Source: Nodosilinea sp. PGN35 (GTDB lineage: Bacteria; Cyanobacteriota; Cyanobacteriia; Phormidesmidales; Phormidesmidaceae). Taken from it: DNA of 64,000 bases. Each line of letters begins with the position of its first letter. Positions within the stretch are counted from its first letter, which is position 1. A program made the position numbers and the translations under genes. Where the stretch lies: positions 62,001-126,000 of the forward strand of contig NZ_JAQKQJ010000002.1 of the NCBI RefSeq assembly GCF_029109325.1, written 5' to 3'. The notes under the pieces were generated by a model that was not told where the DNA came from, did no database searches, and worked only from the letters and a program-made list of their open reading frames with translations. Positions 26,180-33,896 of the stretch are shown piece after piece.

Positions 26180-27346
26180 ATGCCCGAGACCAGAGTCGTC
26201 GTTACGGGGATGGGGCTGGTGACGGCCCTGGGTACCACAGTAGCGACGACCTGGAAAAACCTGCTAGCCGGGAAATCGGGCCTTTGTCTGAGACAGCCAT
26301 TGCCAGAACTGCCGCCCCGGCCCATGGCCCTGGTGGGCAACAGCACTGCTGACCTGCAAGATTTGCTGGGGCTGGCGGTAGCGGAGGCGATCGCCGCTGC
26401 TGGTCTGCCCCTTCCCCTTCCCGACTGCGCTGTAGTGATTGGCTCCAGCCGCAGCTTTCAGAGCCGCTGGGAGAGTATGGCACGGCGGCCTGACTGGCAC
26501 GAAAATCCCTGGCTGGCGGCGTTGCCCCACATGGGAGCGATCGCCGTGGCCCGCCAAATTCACTCCACTGGCCCAGTACTGGCTCCGATGGCGGCCTGTG
26601 CCACGGGGCTGACGGCCATCTTTCAGGGCTACGAACTGGTGCGGCGCGGGCAGTGCGATCGCGCCATAGTCGGTGCCGCCGAAGCCCCGATTACACCCCT
26701 CACCCTGGCGGGTTTTGAGCAACTGGGTGCCCTGGCCAGTACGGGCTGTTATCCCTTCGACCGCGATCGAGAGGGGCTGGCGCTGGGGGAGGGGGCGGCG
26801 GTGCTGGTGCTGGAGTCGGAGACGACCTGGCGGGCGCGATCGGGGCCAAAACCCTACGGCTACATTCTCGGGGCCGGGTTTAGCGCCGATGCCTACCACC
26901 GCACGGCCCCAGACCCAGCGCTGAGAGGGAGCCGCTTAGCGCTCAAGAACTGCCTTGACTACAGCGGTCTGGAACCGGAGCAGGTGGGCTACATTCACGC
27001 CCACGGCACGGGAACGCAGCTCAACGACGACCACGAGGTGCGGCTGATTCAGTCGGGCTTTGCGTCGCTGCCGTGGGTGAGTTCGACCAAGGGCGCGACC
27101 GGGCACACCCTGGGGGCCTCGGGGGCGATTGGTGCGGCGCTGTGTCTACTGGCGCTGCGGCACGGGGTGCTGCCGCCGAATGTCGGGTTTCGAGGCCACA
27201 GTATCTACCCCAAACTGGTAACTGAACCTGTGGCCGCTGAGGTTGGGGTAGCGCTGTGCCTGAGCTTTGGCTTTGGCGGGCAAAACGGGGTGCTGGCCCT
27301 GGGGCGGGCCGGAAATGGGAGCGTCTCCCCATTAGGGAGGATATAG
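26180..27346 (+). CDS. 3-oxoacyl-ACP synthase (KAS II / FabF-like)
   Basis: 388 residues. Beta-ketoacyl-ACP synthases condense malonyl-ACP with an acyl chain in fatty-acid or polyketide synthesis. The Cys-His-His triad is visible: MAACATG (nucleophile Cys), HAHGTGTQLND (His) and GATGHTLGASGA (His), plus SFGFGGQNG near the C-terminus. It is somewhat shorter and more divergent than typical FabF (about 415 residues), so it may be a second, specialised KAS. ATG 26180 is 5 bases after the cyclophilin stop. Confidence 0.88.
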   Translation: MPETRVVVTGMGLVTALGTTVATTWKNLLAGKSGLCLRQPLPELPPRPMALVGNSTADLQDLLGLAVAEAIAAAGLPLPLPDCAVVIGSSRSFQSRWESMARRPDWHENPWLAALPHMGAIAVARQIHSTGPVLAPMAACATGLTAIFQGYELVRRGQCDRAIVGAAEAPITPLTLAGFEQLGALASTGCYPFDRDREGLALGEGAAVLVLESETTWRARSGPKPYGYILGAGFSADAYHRTAPDPALRGSRLALKNCLDYSGLEPEQVGYIHAHGTGTQLNDDHEVRLIQSGFASLPWVSSTKGATGHTLGASGAIGAALCLLALRHGVLPPNVGFRGHSIYPKLVTEPVAAEVGVALCLSFGFGGQNGVLALGRAGNGSVSPLGRI

Positions 27347-27400
27347 CGCCTCAGCCGGTGTGAGACGCTAAAACCAAATCGGCTGTGGATATGGCAACTG

Positions 27401-29404
27401 ATGAGACATTTACTTCTGCCTGAAAAAGTTGGTCAACTACCGGGAGAGTCTCCCGCAGAGTGCAGGCACTATGACGATGTTTTGGTGGTGGGTCAGCCGC
27501 TGCACGTTGCCCTCAGCGATCTGGCTCCGGCAAAGGCGGTCACCGTCAGCCTCACAACCCAGGGGGAGATCGACCTTTATGCTGAGTCAGACCAGCGGGT
27601 GGATACCCCGGCGCTGATGCCGCTGCAGCAGTGCCCCAGCGTCGTGCTCCTGGCCAGAACCTTTAGCGATCGCCCCCAGGATCGCAGCCTGGCGATCGCG
27701 TTTCACGATGACAGCGGTGCTCAGCTCAGCCAGGTTTGCCTGACGTTGACCTGTCTGCGAATTTGCCTGGATGTGGACGCCGATCGCGACGGCGTGGTGG
27801 ACGAGGATAACCCCCACAAGGGCGACTGGCGGTGGGGGGCGGAGGGGCAGGGGGCCATTTTGCTGGTCAATACCGATCGCGACCACATTCACTCGGACAG
27901 CCACTACACCGATATAGATCAGAATAGAACCCTGCTGAGGCTCAAGGATTCGGGCCTGATGATTGCCCGCCGGGCTGGGGCGCGTGACCTGCCGCCGGGC
28001 TGTGAAATTTACCTATCGGTGAGCCCAGACCAGGCCCAGCGCATCTGCATCTACGACGAGCTAAATCACCTTGGCAATGAGCTAATTGGCCCCAAACAGG
28101 CCCAGGCAAACCTTCGGTGTACCGATCAAGACACGCTCTTTTTTGTCCAGGGCATTAGCTACCCCGACATCGACTTTGATGGGTTGATTGAGATCACGCT
28201 GAGCCTGCTCAAGGATGGGGAAACTGTCTATAGCGATCGCGTGGTGTTTCGAGTCGCCCCCTGGATGATGACGCCCAACACCCTGGCACCGATTGACGTG
28301 TTTGTATCCCGCCTGTCGGAGGGCAAAAATGAAGCCTTCATTGAAGACCTGAGAAAAGTCGTCAGCCAGGCCGGTGCCCAGCTCGATCCGGTGCCCGTTG
28401 AGTTTCACAACGACGACCCCTGGATGCGGGATGAAATTGAGGTCGGCTACACCCAGGCACCGGGGAAAATGATTCACGTCATTTTTGACTCGCCCCGCGA
28501 TCGCGGCCTGGACCACCTGGCCAAACGCCAGCTGATCAGCAGCCGGTTTGGCTACGTCATTCGCAAAAGCCCCCACGAAGCGACCAAGCTGGATTCCTTT
28601 GGCAACCTGGAAGTTTCGCCCCCCGTCACCGTCAACGGCGTCACCTACCCCTTTGGTCGGCTGCTGTTTGGGGGCACCCGTCCAGAAATCATGCCCAACC
28701 CCCGTCGCAAGCTGAAGGTTTTGCGCGACTTTTTCGCTGCCCAAAAAATCCAGGCTCCGGTGGAACTGTTCTCCGACTGGCTGAGCGTGGGGCACATTGA
28801 CGAGTTTATGAACTTCGTCGCCGCCCCCAACCCGAAGGGGTTTAAGCTGCTGCTGGCCTGCCCAAATCGGTGCTATGAGGTATTGAAAGAACTGCGCGAT
28901 CGGGGGCATGGTCAGACACTGCTGCGAGAGGGCAAGCACCTCGGCGAAAAGCCCGCTGCCATTAGCGTAGCAGCGGTGCTGGACGATGAAGACTTAGCCG
29001 CCCACAACCAGCGCTTTCAGTCCTACATCGACTGGAATCGCGAGGTGCTAAAGCAGGAACTAGGCCTGGACGAAGCGGATATCATCGACCTGCCAGCCCT
29101 ATTTGAGGATAGCGATGGCCGCGCCAAATCCTTCTTCCCCAATATGGTCAATATGCTGGTGCTCAATCAACACCTGGCCATCCCGAAACCCTTTGGCCCC
29201 AAGGTGAACGATAAGTGTGCCTTCGAAGCCTGTGTAGAACATCTTCTCAACCCGCTGGGTTTGGTCTGCCACTTTATTGATGACTGGGAAACCTATTTCC
29301 GCAAGGGCGGCGAAATTCACTGCGGCACGAATACCAGTCGACAACCCTATCCGCAAAAGTGGTGGGAGATAGAACCGGTGCCCCCAGCACTGAGCGCGCA
29401 CTGA
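27401..29404 (+). CDS. Protein-arginine deiminase (PAD) homologue
   Basis: 667 residues, the size of vertebrate PADI enzymes, which convert peptidyl-arginine to citrulline with calcium. Three regions match: an N-terminal beta domain; a middle domain with a calcium-loop stretch DVDADRDGVVDEDN (124-137) followed by WRWGAEGQGAILLVNTDRD; and the C-terminal catalytic propeller. The catalytic residues all fit: Asp344 (DPWMRDEIEVGY), His465 and Asp467 (GHIDEF) and Cys641 (GGEIHCGTN). Spacings (121 and 176 residues) are almost those of human PAD4 (D350, H471, C645). No signal peptide, so likely cytoplasmic. Start ATG 27401. Targets unknown. It begins 54 bases after the KAS gene and may be co-transcribed. 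Confidence 0.93.
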   Translation: MRHLLLPEKVGQLPGESPAECRHYDDVLVVGQPLHVALSDLAPAKAVTVSLTTQGEIDLYAESDQRVDTPALMPLQQCPSVVLLARTFSDRPQDRSLAIAFHDDSGAQLSQVCLTLTCLRICLDVDADRDGVVDEDNPHKGDWRWGAEGQGAILLVNTDRDHIHSDSHYTDIDQNRTLLRLKDSGLMIARRAGARDLPPGCEIYLSVSPDQAQRICIYDELNHLGNELIGPKQAQANLRCTDQDTLFFVQGISYPDIDFDGLIEITLSLLKDGETVYSDRVVFRVAPWMMTPNTLAPIDVFVSRLSEGKNEAFIEDLRKVVSQAGAQLDPVPVEFHNDDPWMRDEIEVGYTQAPGKMIHVIFDSPRDRGLDHLAKRQLISSRFGYVIRKSPHEATKLDSFGNLEVSPPVTVNGVTYPFGRLLFGGTRPEIMPNPRRKLKVLRDFFAAQKIQAPVELFSDWLSVGHIDEFMNFVAAPNPKGFKLLLACPNRCYEVLKELRDRGHGQTLLREGKHLGEKPAAISVAAVLDDEDLAAHNQRFQSYIDWNREVLKQELGLDEADIIDLPALFEDSDGRAKSFFPNMVNMLVLNQHLAIPKPFGPKVNDKCAFEACVEHLLNPLGLVCHFIDDWETYFRKGGEIHCGTNTSRQPYPQKWWEIEPVPPALSAH

Positions 29405-29444
29405 CGGCGGGGGTGCAGACGACCACACCCCCGCTGAGTTTGGT

Positions 29445-29684
29445 CTAGCCCTCGGCGGGGGCAATGCGGCGAGTCATGACGCTGATGTATTCGCCGCTGC
29501 GCCCGGTGGGTACGGGGGCGATCCAGGCGACGCGATCGCAGTAGTGCAGCACGTCCATCTGGTTGATGGCCCCGACGACGGCGGCGTAGTCACCCAGCAG
29601 AATATGGGTGAGGCGATCTGGACGGTAGGTGGGCAGTGCGAAGCTGGTGGGGAGGTTGGGTTCCCCAAAGGATTGGTCAAACAT
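29445..29684 (-). CDS. Small conserved hypothetical protein
   Basis: 79 residues (LTHILLGDYAAVVGAINQMD; DRVAWIAPVPTGRSGEY). A good GGAG ribosome site is nine bases before the ATG at 29684, which supports it as a gene. Ends in TRRIAPAEG. No family recognised; similar short proteins occur in cyanobacteria, to my recollection. It converges with the PAD gene (40-base gap). Confidence 0.6.
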   Translation of the reverse strand: MFDQSFGEPNLPTSFALPTYRPDRLTHILLGDYAAVVGAINQMDVLHYCDRVAWIAPVPTGRSGEYISVMTRRIAPAEG

Positions 29685-29980
29685 ACGGGTATCTCCGTTT
29701 TCGGGTTAGGAAAACGGGGAATGGTCTAGCGGTGTCCCAGTATGAGGGTAAAAAAAGACGCTAGCTCCTAGAATGCATCTAGGGCATCTCGCTTACCTGT
29801 ACTAAGCTGGGATGTCTCAGGGGGTAGGGGAAGTTGGCGCTTCCCTTACTCCCGTCCCAGATACATTCCCCGCATCCTAAACCTACAAGAAGCAAGCGTA
29901 GAGTGCAACCGTATTAATCCATGAAATTGTGGGAACTCTAACATACTGTATACCAGCAACACCATAACGGTTGTAGGCAG

Positions 29981-30844
29981 ATGGAGTGGCAAGATTGGAC
30001 AAGTGTGACATTCAGCGAACGAAATCTATTGCCCACAACTTCTGGGATTTATGTAGTTGTTGACAGCGAAAATTTTGTTTGGTACGTAGGCAAAGCAAAA
30101 AATTTAAAGAATCGATGGCTAGGCAGAGCGCACCATCGTTATCCACAGCTAATTCGATCAAGCAAAAAGTTGCAACACCGGATCTGCTGGAAAATAGTAC
30201 CGATAACAGAGCTAGATAAACAAGAACAGCTATATATTGATAAATTCAAACCTGAGCTAAATGGGCTCAGAGTCAAGACATATTTACCTAAAGAGCCGCA
30301 AATAGATCGTGAAATAAAACGGTTAATCAAAGCACTCAACAAGAATACGCTGCTATTCCCAAATATTCGCTCTCTAGTTGCAGGAGAATATATCGACGCT
30401 TTGGAGATGAGGTGTATCGTGATGATCGTCAATGTCAACGATTGTATAATGCTAGAAAAATCGGCTCGAAAGCGGTACTCTCAAAAAGTTCGCAATGCCT
30501 GGATAGAAATAGAGACGTTTTGTGGACTTGACCCCAAGAAGCATAGACCCCTTAGCGTAAATTCTTATTCTCTTAAAAGCTGCCGCCTTGAGTTTATTGT
30601 AGTGCCCGAAATCATTCAATATTTTGAAGGCTCTCTCCAAGAACAAGAAAAATATCTTCGCTCAGTAGAAATCCTTGGTGTTGCTGCGAAAGCACTAAAT
30701 AGCTTAGACTTTCTTGAAGCCATCAGCACAAGCGATGTATATGGCTTTATCTATTCAGATGGTCGTAAGCACATCAAAGATATAGCTTATCTAAAGCATA
30801 TTAAAAATGATCTTGATTTTCTTTCCTTACAGGAAATTTGCTGA
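29981..30844 (+). CDS. GIY-YIG nuclease-domain protein
   Basis: 287 residues. The N-terminal 95 residues form a GIY-YIG domain: GIYVVVDSENFVWYVGKAKNLKNRW (GIY at 22-24, YVG at 35-37, Arg in KNRW) with a later Glu in KQEQLYIDKFKPELNG (family has an Asn or Glu near here). The remaining 190 residues are not recognised. Both the gene and its flanks are clearly AT-richer than the surrounding DNA, and it sits in an accessory patch with TA genes and repeats. That suggests transfer. Function may be DNA cleavage in a mobile or defence context; this is inference. Confidence 0.75.
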   Translation: MEWQDWTSVTFSERNLLPTTSGIYVVVDSENFVWYVGKAKNLKNRWLGRAHHRYPQLIRSSKKLQHRICWKIVPITELDKQEQLYIDKFKPELNGLRVKTYLPKEPQIDREIKRLIKALNKNTLLFPNIRSLVAGEYIDALEMRCIVMIVNVNDCIMLEKSARKRYSQKVRNAWIEIETFCGLDPKKHRPLSVNSYSLKSCRLEFIVVPEIIQYFEGSLQEQEKYLRSVEILGVAAKALNSLDFLEAISTSDVYGFIYSDGRKHIKDIAYLKHIKNDLDFLSLQEIC

Positions 30845-30848
30845 ATAT

Positions 30849-30973
30849 GTAGGGTGCGATCAGTAGCCCTGTCGGTTGGGTTGAGGTTACGTTGGTGCAG
30901 CCTTGCCGAAGGCAATACCTCAACGCCGACAATAGTTTTGTTGGGTTACGCTCCGCTCCACCCAACCTACGGA
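30849..30973. repeat. dispersed cyanobacterial repeat with internal inverted arms
   Basis: Begins GTAGGGTGCG and ends CCACCCAACCTACGG. Inside, GTCGG and TTGAGGT (30871-30887) are matched by ACCTCAA and CCGAC (30917-30930), and GGTTGGGTT/ TTGGGTTACG copies flank the stem. Similar GTTACG-containing pieces occur near 14765-14800 and 31548. Non-coding. Confidence 0.6.
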
Positions 30974-30986
30974 AACTATAGGGCTT

Positions 30987-31214
30987 TTATTTAAGAAGTT
31001 CAATTAGTTCCTCTTTGCTTAGTTCGACATCTCGAAGGATTTTCAAAAGTAGTCCTTTTCCAATAGTTTTTCCGGAATGAATTGGAATTGTTGCGACCCT
31101 GCCATCGTCATGCTTCATGCGTAGATGACTGCCTTTTTGCCTGGCAATACGGAACCCTATTCCTTCCAGAGCTAGAATTAGTTCTTGGGCAGTAACACTA
31201 GGAAGCTTAGCCAT
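30987..31214 (-). CDS. hicA: HicA-family mRNA interferase toxin
   Basis: 75 residues with a double-stranded-RNA-binding-like fold. GIGFRIARQKGSHLRMKHDDG contains the conserved glycine loop and the catalytic His (GSHLRM), followed by ATIPIHSGKTIGKGLLLKILRD. HicA degrades mRNA in a ribosome-independent way. The ATG overlaps the stop of the upstream hicB-like gene (TAATG), so the two are co-translated. Order hicB-hicA. Confidence 0.92.
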   Translation of the reverse strand: MAKLPSVTAQELILALEGIGFRIARQKGSHLRMKHDDGRVATIPIHSGKTIGKGLLLKILRDVELSKEELIELLK

Positions 31215-31432
31215 TAGACAACGAGCCTTTGAACACCGATAAATTCGTTCATTGGCAACTCTTCTTCTAGCTCTTCAAGGCACAGTTCTATGACTTCTCG
31301 GATATTCACCATGAGTTCGTCAACGGTATCGCCTTGGCTGTAGCAAGCCTTTAGCTGAGGTACTTCGCCAACGTAAACACCGTCTTCATCCCGTTCGATA
31401 ACCACAAAAAATTCTTTATTCTTCACATTCAT
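31214..31432 (-). CDS. hicB: HicB-family antitoxin
   Basis: 72 residues with the partial RNase-H-like fold of HicB: FFVVIERDEDGVYVGEVPQLKACYSQGDTVDELM in pieces, then IREVIELCLEELEEEL. No C-terminal DNA-binding helix is visible, so self-regulation may use another mode. ATG 31432 is chosen because GGAGG lies five bases upstream; an ORF extension to 31489 lacks a ribosome site. Neutralises the adjacent HicA. Confidence 0.9.
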   Translation of the reverse strand: MNVKNKEFFVVIERDEDGVYVGEVPQLKACYSQGDTVDELMVNIREVIELCLEELEEELPMNEFIGVQRLVV

Positions 31433-31686
31433 TCCCTCCAGGTAGCATTTCACGGAACTAATCTGCGTCGGCTTCAGGTAGGGGTGCACGAGGTCTGCCC
31501 CATAATCTAGTCTTGCGATACAAGGTTTCTATGAGCGTGAGCAGTGGGTTACGCTGCGCGATGATACCCCCTAAACATCCCCTATAGCGCTAGCAAGTGT
31601 CTGGATTAGTCATTAACATGAGCACCGAATGCTCTGGTAGCAGAGTGAAGAAGCCTTCTTCATAAAACCCACTGCTGAACTCCACC

Positions 31687-31692
31687 TATAAT
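31687..31692 (+). promoter_or_regulatory. TATAAT -10 box upstream of orphan hicB
   Basis: A consensus TATAAT lies 34 bases before ATG 31726. A clear -35 hexamer is not seen 17 bases upstream, and TAGTACTA right after it may be an operator half. Plausible start site for the small antitoxin gene. Confidence 0.4.
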
Positions 31693-31725
31693 AGTACTAC
31701 CAACCTCTAGGGTGATTTCTTCGCC

Positions 31726-31938
31726 ATGAGTAACCCGACTTCTACCAGCTTCACCATTGAAACCGAGCAAGAAGAAGAGGGTCGCTGGATTGCCGAAATC
31801 TTAGAGATTCCAGGTGCTCTGGTCTATGGTGCCAGTCAGCAACAGGCCGTTGCCCAAGTCAAAGCTCTAGCCCTGCGCGTGATTGCCGATAAGCTAGAGC
31901 ATGGTGAAATTGACCTGGGCCTAGCCAGTTTCATCTAA
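31726..31938 (+). CDS. Orphan HicB-like antitoxin
   Basis: 70 residues matching HicB/UPF0150 proteins: FTIETEQEEEGRWIAEILEIPGALVYG, then AVAQVKALALRVIADKLEHGE. Normally followed by a hicA gene, but here the next DNA holds a broken DUF4058 gene on the other strand only four bases away. Either the toxin was lost or the protein acts alone. Note that it is not close in sequence to the HicB 300 bases upstream. Confidence 0.78.
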   Translation: MSNPTSTSFTIETEQEEEGRWIAEILEIPGALVYGASQQQAVAQVKALALRVIADKLEHGEIDLGLASFI

Positions 31939-31942
31939 GACT

Positions 31943-32320
31943 CTATAGAAAGCGTTTTTCGAAACCAATCTGCATCAGTGTCACCACCTCCTTAGTCGTT
32001 ACCTCCCGCACCTCCAAATACCCCTGTCGCACCGTCAACGGCATTGGCACCCTCACCTGAATCGGCTGGGGCGGTGGGGCTACGGCCACGGCGGTCGGCC
32101 CCACCTCGGTCTGGGGCTTAGCCCGTTGAATGGCCACATCGGGAATGGCCACCAGCAGCGCCTGGTCGCCACTGGTTTCATACATCCGCACTTCCACCGA
32201 AACCGAATATTTGGGCCGCAACTGCGGGCCTAGCGACTCGGCCAAGGCGGCAATCAGCAGCAGGTGAACCCCCGGCCAGATCTCCGGATGCTCTAGTACC
32301 CTAAGGCATAAGTCAGCCAA
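31943..32320 (-). pseudogene. DUF4058 family fragment
   Basis: About 125 residues match the first half of DUF4058 proteins (LEHPEIWPGVHLLLIAALAESLGPQLRPKY, then YLEVREVTTKEVVTLMQI). The usual family protein continues through a restriction-endonuclease-like core for about another 120 residues; here it ends at GFEKRFL. The opening is a TTG in degraded sequence (ADLCLRV) instead of the usual MPSPFPGMDPYLE. Both ends therefore look eroded. The boundary with the orphan hicB suggests a rearrangement. Confidence 0.7.
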
Positions 32321-32593
32321 CCATTCCTGACACCTGACACCCGAGACCTGATAGCCTCAGCAACGGTGGCCATATTTCTGCCGGGCAGTACTAGATAGGG
32401 GTCCATACCAGGAAAGGGAGAAGCCAAGCCAAAATTCCCCTCACTCTTTCACCACAATATATCGTGATCGAAGGGGGATACTACCGCGATAGAGTTACCT
32501 GTCTCCTCTGGCTTGGCAAACGACTAAGAGCCTGTGCAACAAAATTCCCTGGAACCCTGAGACGGTTCGAGGAACGTAATTTTTAGATCGGTT

Positions 32594-32836
32594 CTAGGCG
32601 AGACTATTGAAGAATTTCATCGCCAATTGGGGTAGGTGGCTAACCTCAAACCAGAGCTGCTTGGGGGTAATGCCAAACAGGTATTGCAGAGCGGCCACAA
32701 TTCCTACCAGACCCAGAATGGGCACCAGCCCAACGCTCAAAATTCTGAAGAACAGCTGGGAAGCTAAAACAACGACGGCGATCGCCGCCACCAGCAGCAC
32801 CAGTTGAGAGTCAATAGAGCTAAACAGAGAATCCAT
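32594..32836 (-). CDS. Small two-helix membrane protein
   Basis: 80 residues with two membrane helices (LVLLVAAIAVVVLASQLFF; VGLVPILGLVGIVAALQYLFG) and a soluble tail ending QLWFEVSHLPQLAMKFF. ATG 32836 (MDSLFSSIDSQ) is preferred over an in-frame upstream start at 32887. No function known. Confidence 0.65.
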   Translation of the reverse strand: MDSLFSSIDSQLVLLVAAIAVVVLASQLFFRILSVGLVPILGLVGIVAALQYLFGITPKQLWFEVSHLPQLAMKFFNSLA

Positions 32837-32991
32837 AAAAGCTGATGTCTGACGGGGTAATGGAAGTTTTGCGCAAATCCACGCCATCGTAACCCAATGG
32901 GCGATCCAAAGTTGTTACGGCGATCACGCTGGGGCTGGGGCTTTCTGCCGCTGGCGACCGTTGAGCCGCAGAGTCCTCTTATACCCCGACA

Positions 32992-33759
32992 TTAGGCAAT
33001 CTCGCTAAACACGTAGACCATGGCCGCCATGGCCAGCACGGTGACCACGGTACCCACCACCTCTACCCCCACCGAGGCGCGGCGGTGGGCGGGGCGCAGC
33101 CAAAAGTTGAGCCAGCGCACAATGCGGGGCATCACCACCAGGGTAAAGATGCAGGTGGTGATCAGGTTGTTGGCCAGCATGGCGCTGGCCGGGTCCCAAT
33201 CTTCAAATACGCCCAGGCGCTCCAAAATAAAACCTTGCACCATGATGATTGGGTACAGGCCCAGCACCACCGCGAGAATTTCCTTCCAGGCGGGGGGGCC
33301 AAGCCCGGTCAGCTCTTGTCCGGCTTCGTTGCTAAACCAGCCCTGCATACCGGTCTCAAAGGAGGTGAACTTGTAGGAGGTGAAGATGTCGCGCCCGCCC
33401 TTGAGCAGCGCTTCGCGATCGCTCGACTGCAACCACTGCCTGAGCTGGTCGGGCTGCTCGAAGTGCAGCACCGTGTACCACTTGAGGCAGCCCTCCTGCA
33501 CGGCCAGGGGGCGGTAGCGGTCGGCCCGCAAAAACCCCGGCGATCGCTGGGCCGTCTTCACCATGCGGCGGTGCCAGCTGCGAAAGGCCCAGATTTTATT
33601 GCTCGGCACAATGTACTCAATGATGACGCTGGGGCTGGGCAGATCGGGGCTGGCCTCTTTGCCCAGCAGTGCCCCAAGCCCATCGGCTGTCGCCAACCGC
33701 TGGCTGAGCCGATCTCTCAGCCGGGTAATGTTTGCCGTCACCGATTCCTGTAGCGCCAT
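32992..33759 (-). CDS. ABM-domain (antibiotic biosynthesis monooxygenase-like) membrane protein
   Basis: 255 residues. An N-terminal dimeric alpha-beta barrel of ABM type (about 45-140: VIIEYIVPSNKIWAFRSWHRR, GFLRADRYRPL, WYTVLHFEQPDQLRQWLQS) is joined to three C-terminal membrane helices (ILAVVLGLYPIIMVQGF; NLITTCIFTLVVMPRIV; VVGTVVTVLAMAAMVYVF). ABM domains act as cofactor-free oxygenases or haem-degrading proteins; whether this one is active is unknown. ATG 33759 is used; an in-frame TTG lies 9 bases upstream. A 19-base palindrome lies about 36 bases before the start. Confidence 0.8.
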   Translation of the reverse strand: MALQESVTANITRLRDRLSQRLATADGLGALLGKEASPDLPSPSVIIEYIVPSNKIWAFRSWHRRMVKTAQRSPGFLRADRYRPLAVQEGCLKWYTVLHFEQPDQLRQWLQSSDREALLKGGRDIFTSYKFTSFETGMQGWFSNEAGQELTGLGPPAWKEILAVVLGLYPIIMVQGFILERLGVFEDWDPASAMLANNLITTCIFTLVVMPRIVRWLNFWLRPAHRRASVGVEVVGTVVTVLAMAAMVYVFSEIA

Positions 33760-33795
33760 GATGCCCAATCGTCCCTATAGAGGCCCATCCCCGAG

Positions 33796-33814
33796 ACTGT
33801 ATTCAGTATACAGT
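33796..33814. promoter_or_regulatory. 19-bp palindrome upstream of the ABM gene
   Basis: ACTGTATTCAGTATACAGT has 7-base arms (ACTGTAT/ATACAGT) and a 5-base centre, and it lies 36-55 bases before ATG 33759, overlapping the expected promoter. It looks like a dimeric repressor site; the binding protein is unknown. Confidence 0.45.
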
Positions 33815-33896
33815 CGCCGATGTTAAGAGTTCCTTAAACTATCGCGCCTTCAAGCATAGGTCTATCTACCGAAGAAACAGCCTATCTAAGGGCAGA

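Noticed and set aside
28082..28939. 285-codon frame antisense to the deiminase gene
   Set aside because: No motif and opposite to a clear catalytic domain; shadow.
32340..32593. Possible tRNA or small RNA between the DUF4058 fragment and the small membrane gene
   Set aside because: A GGTTCGAGG word near 32565 is not embedded in a cloverleaf; no acceptor stem could be paired.
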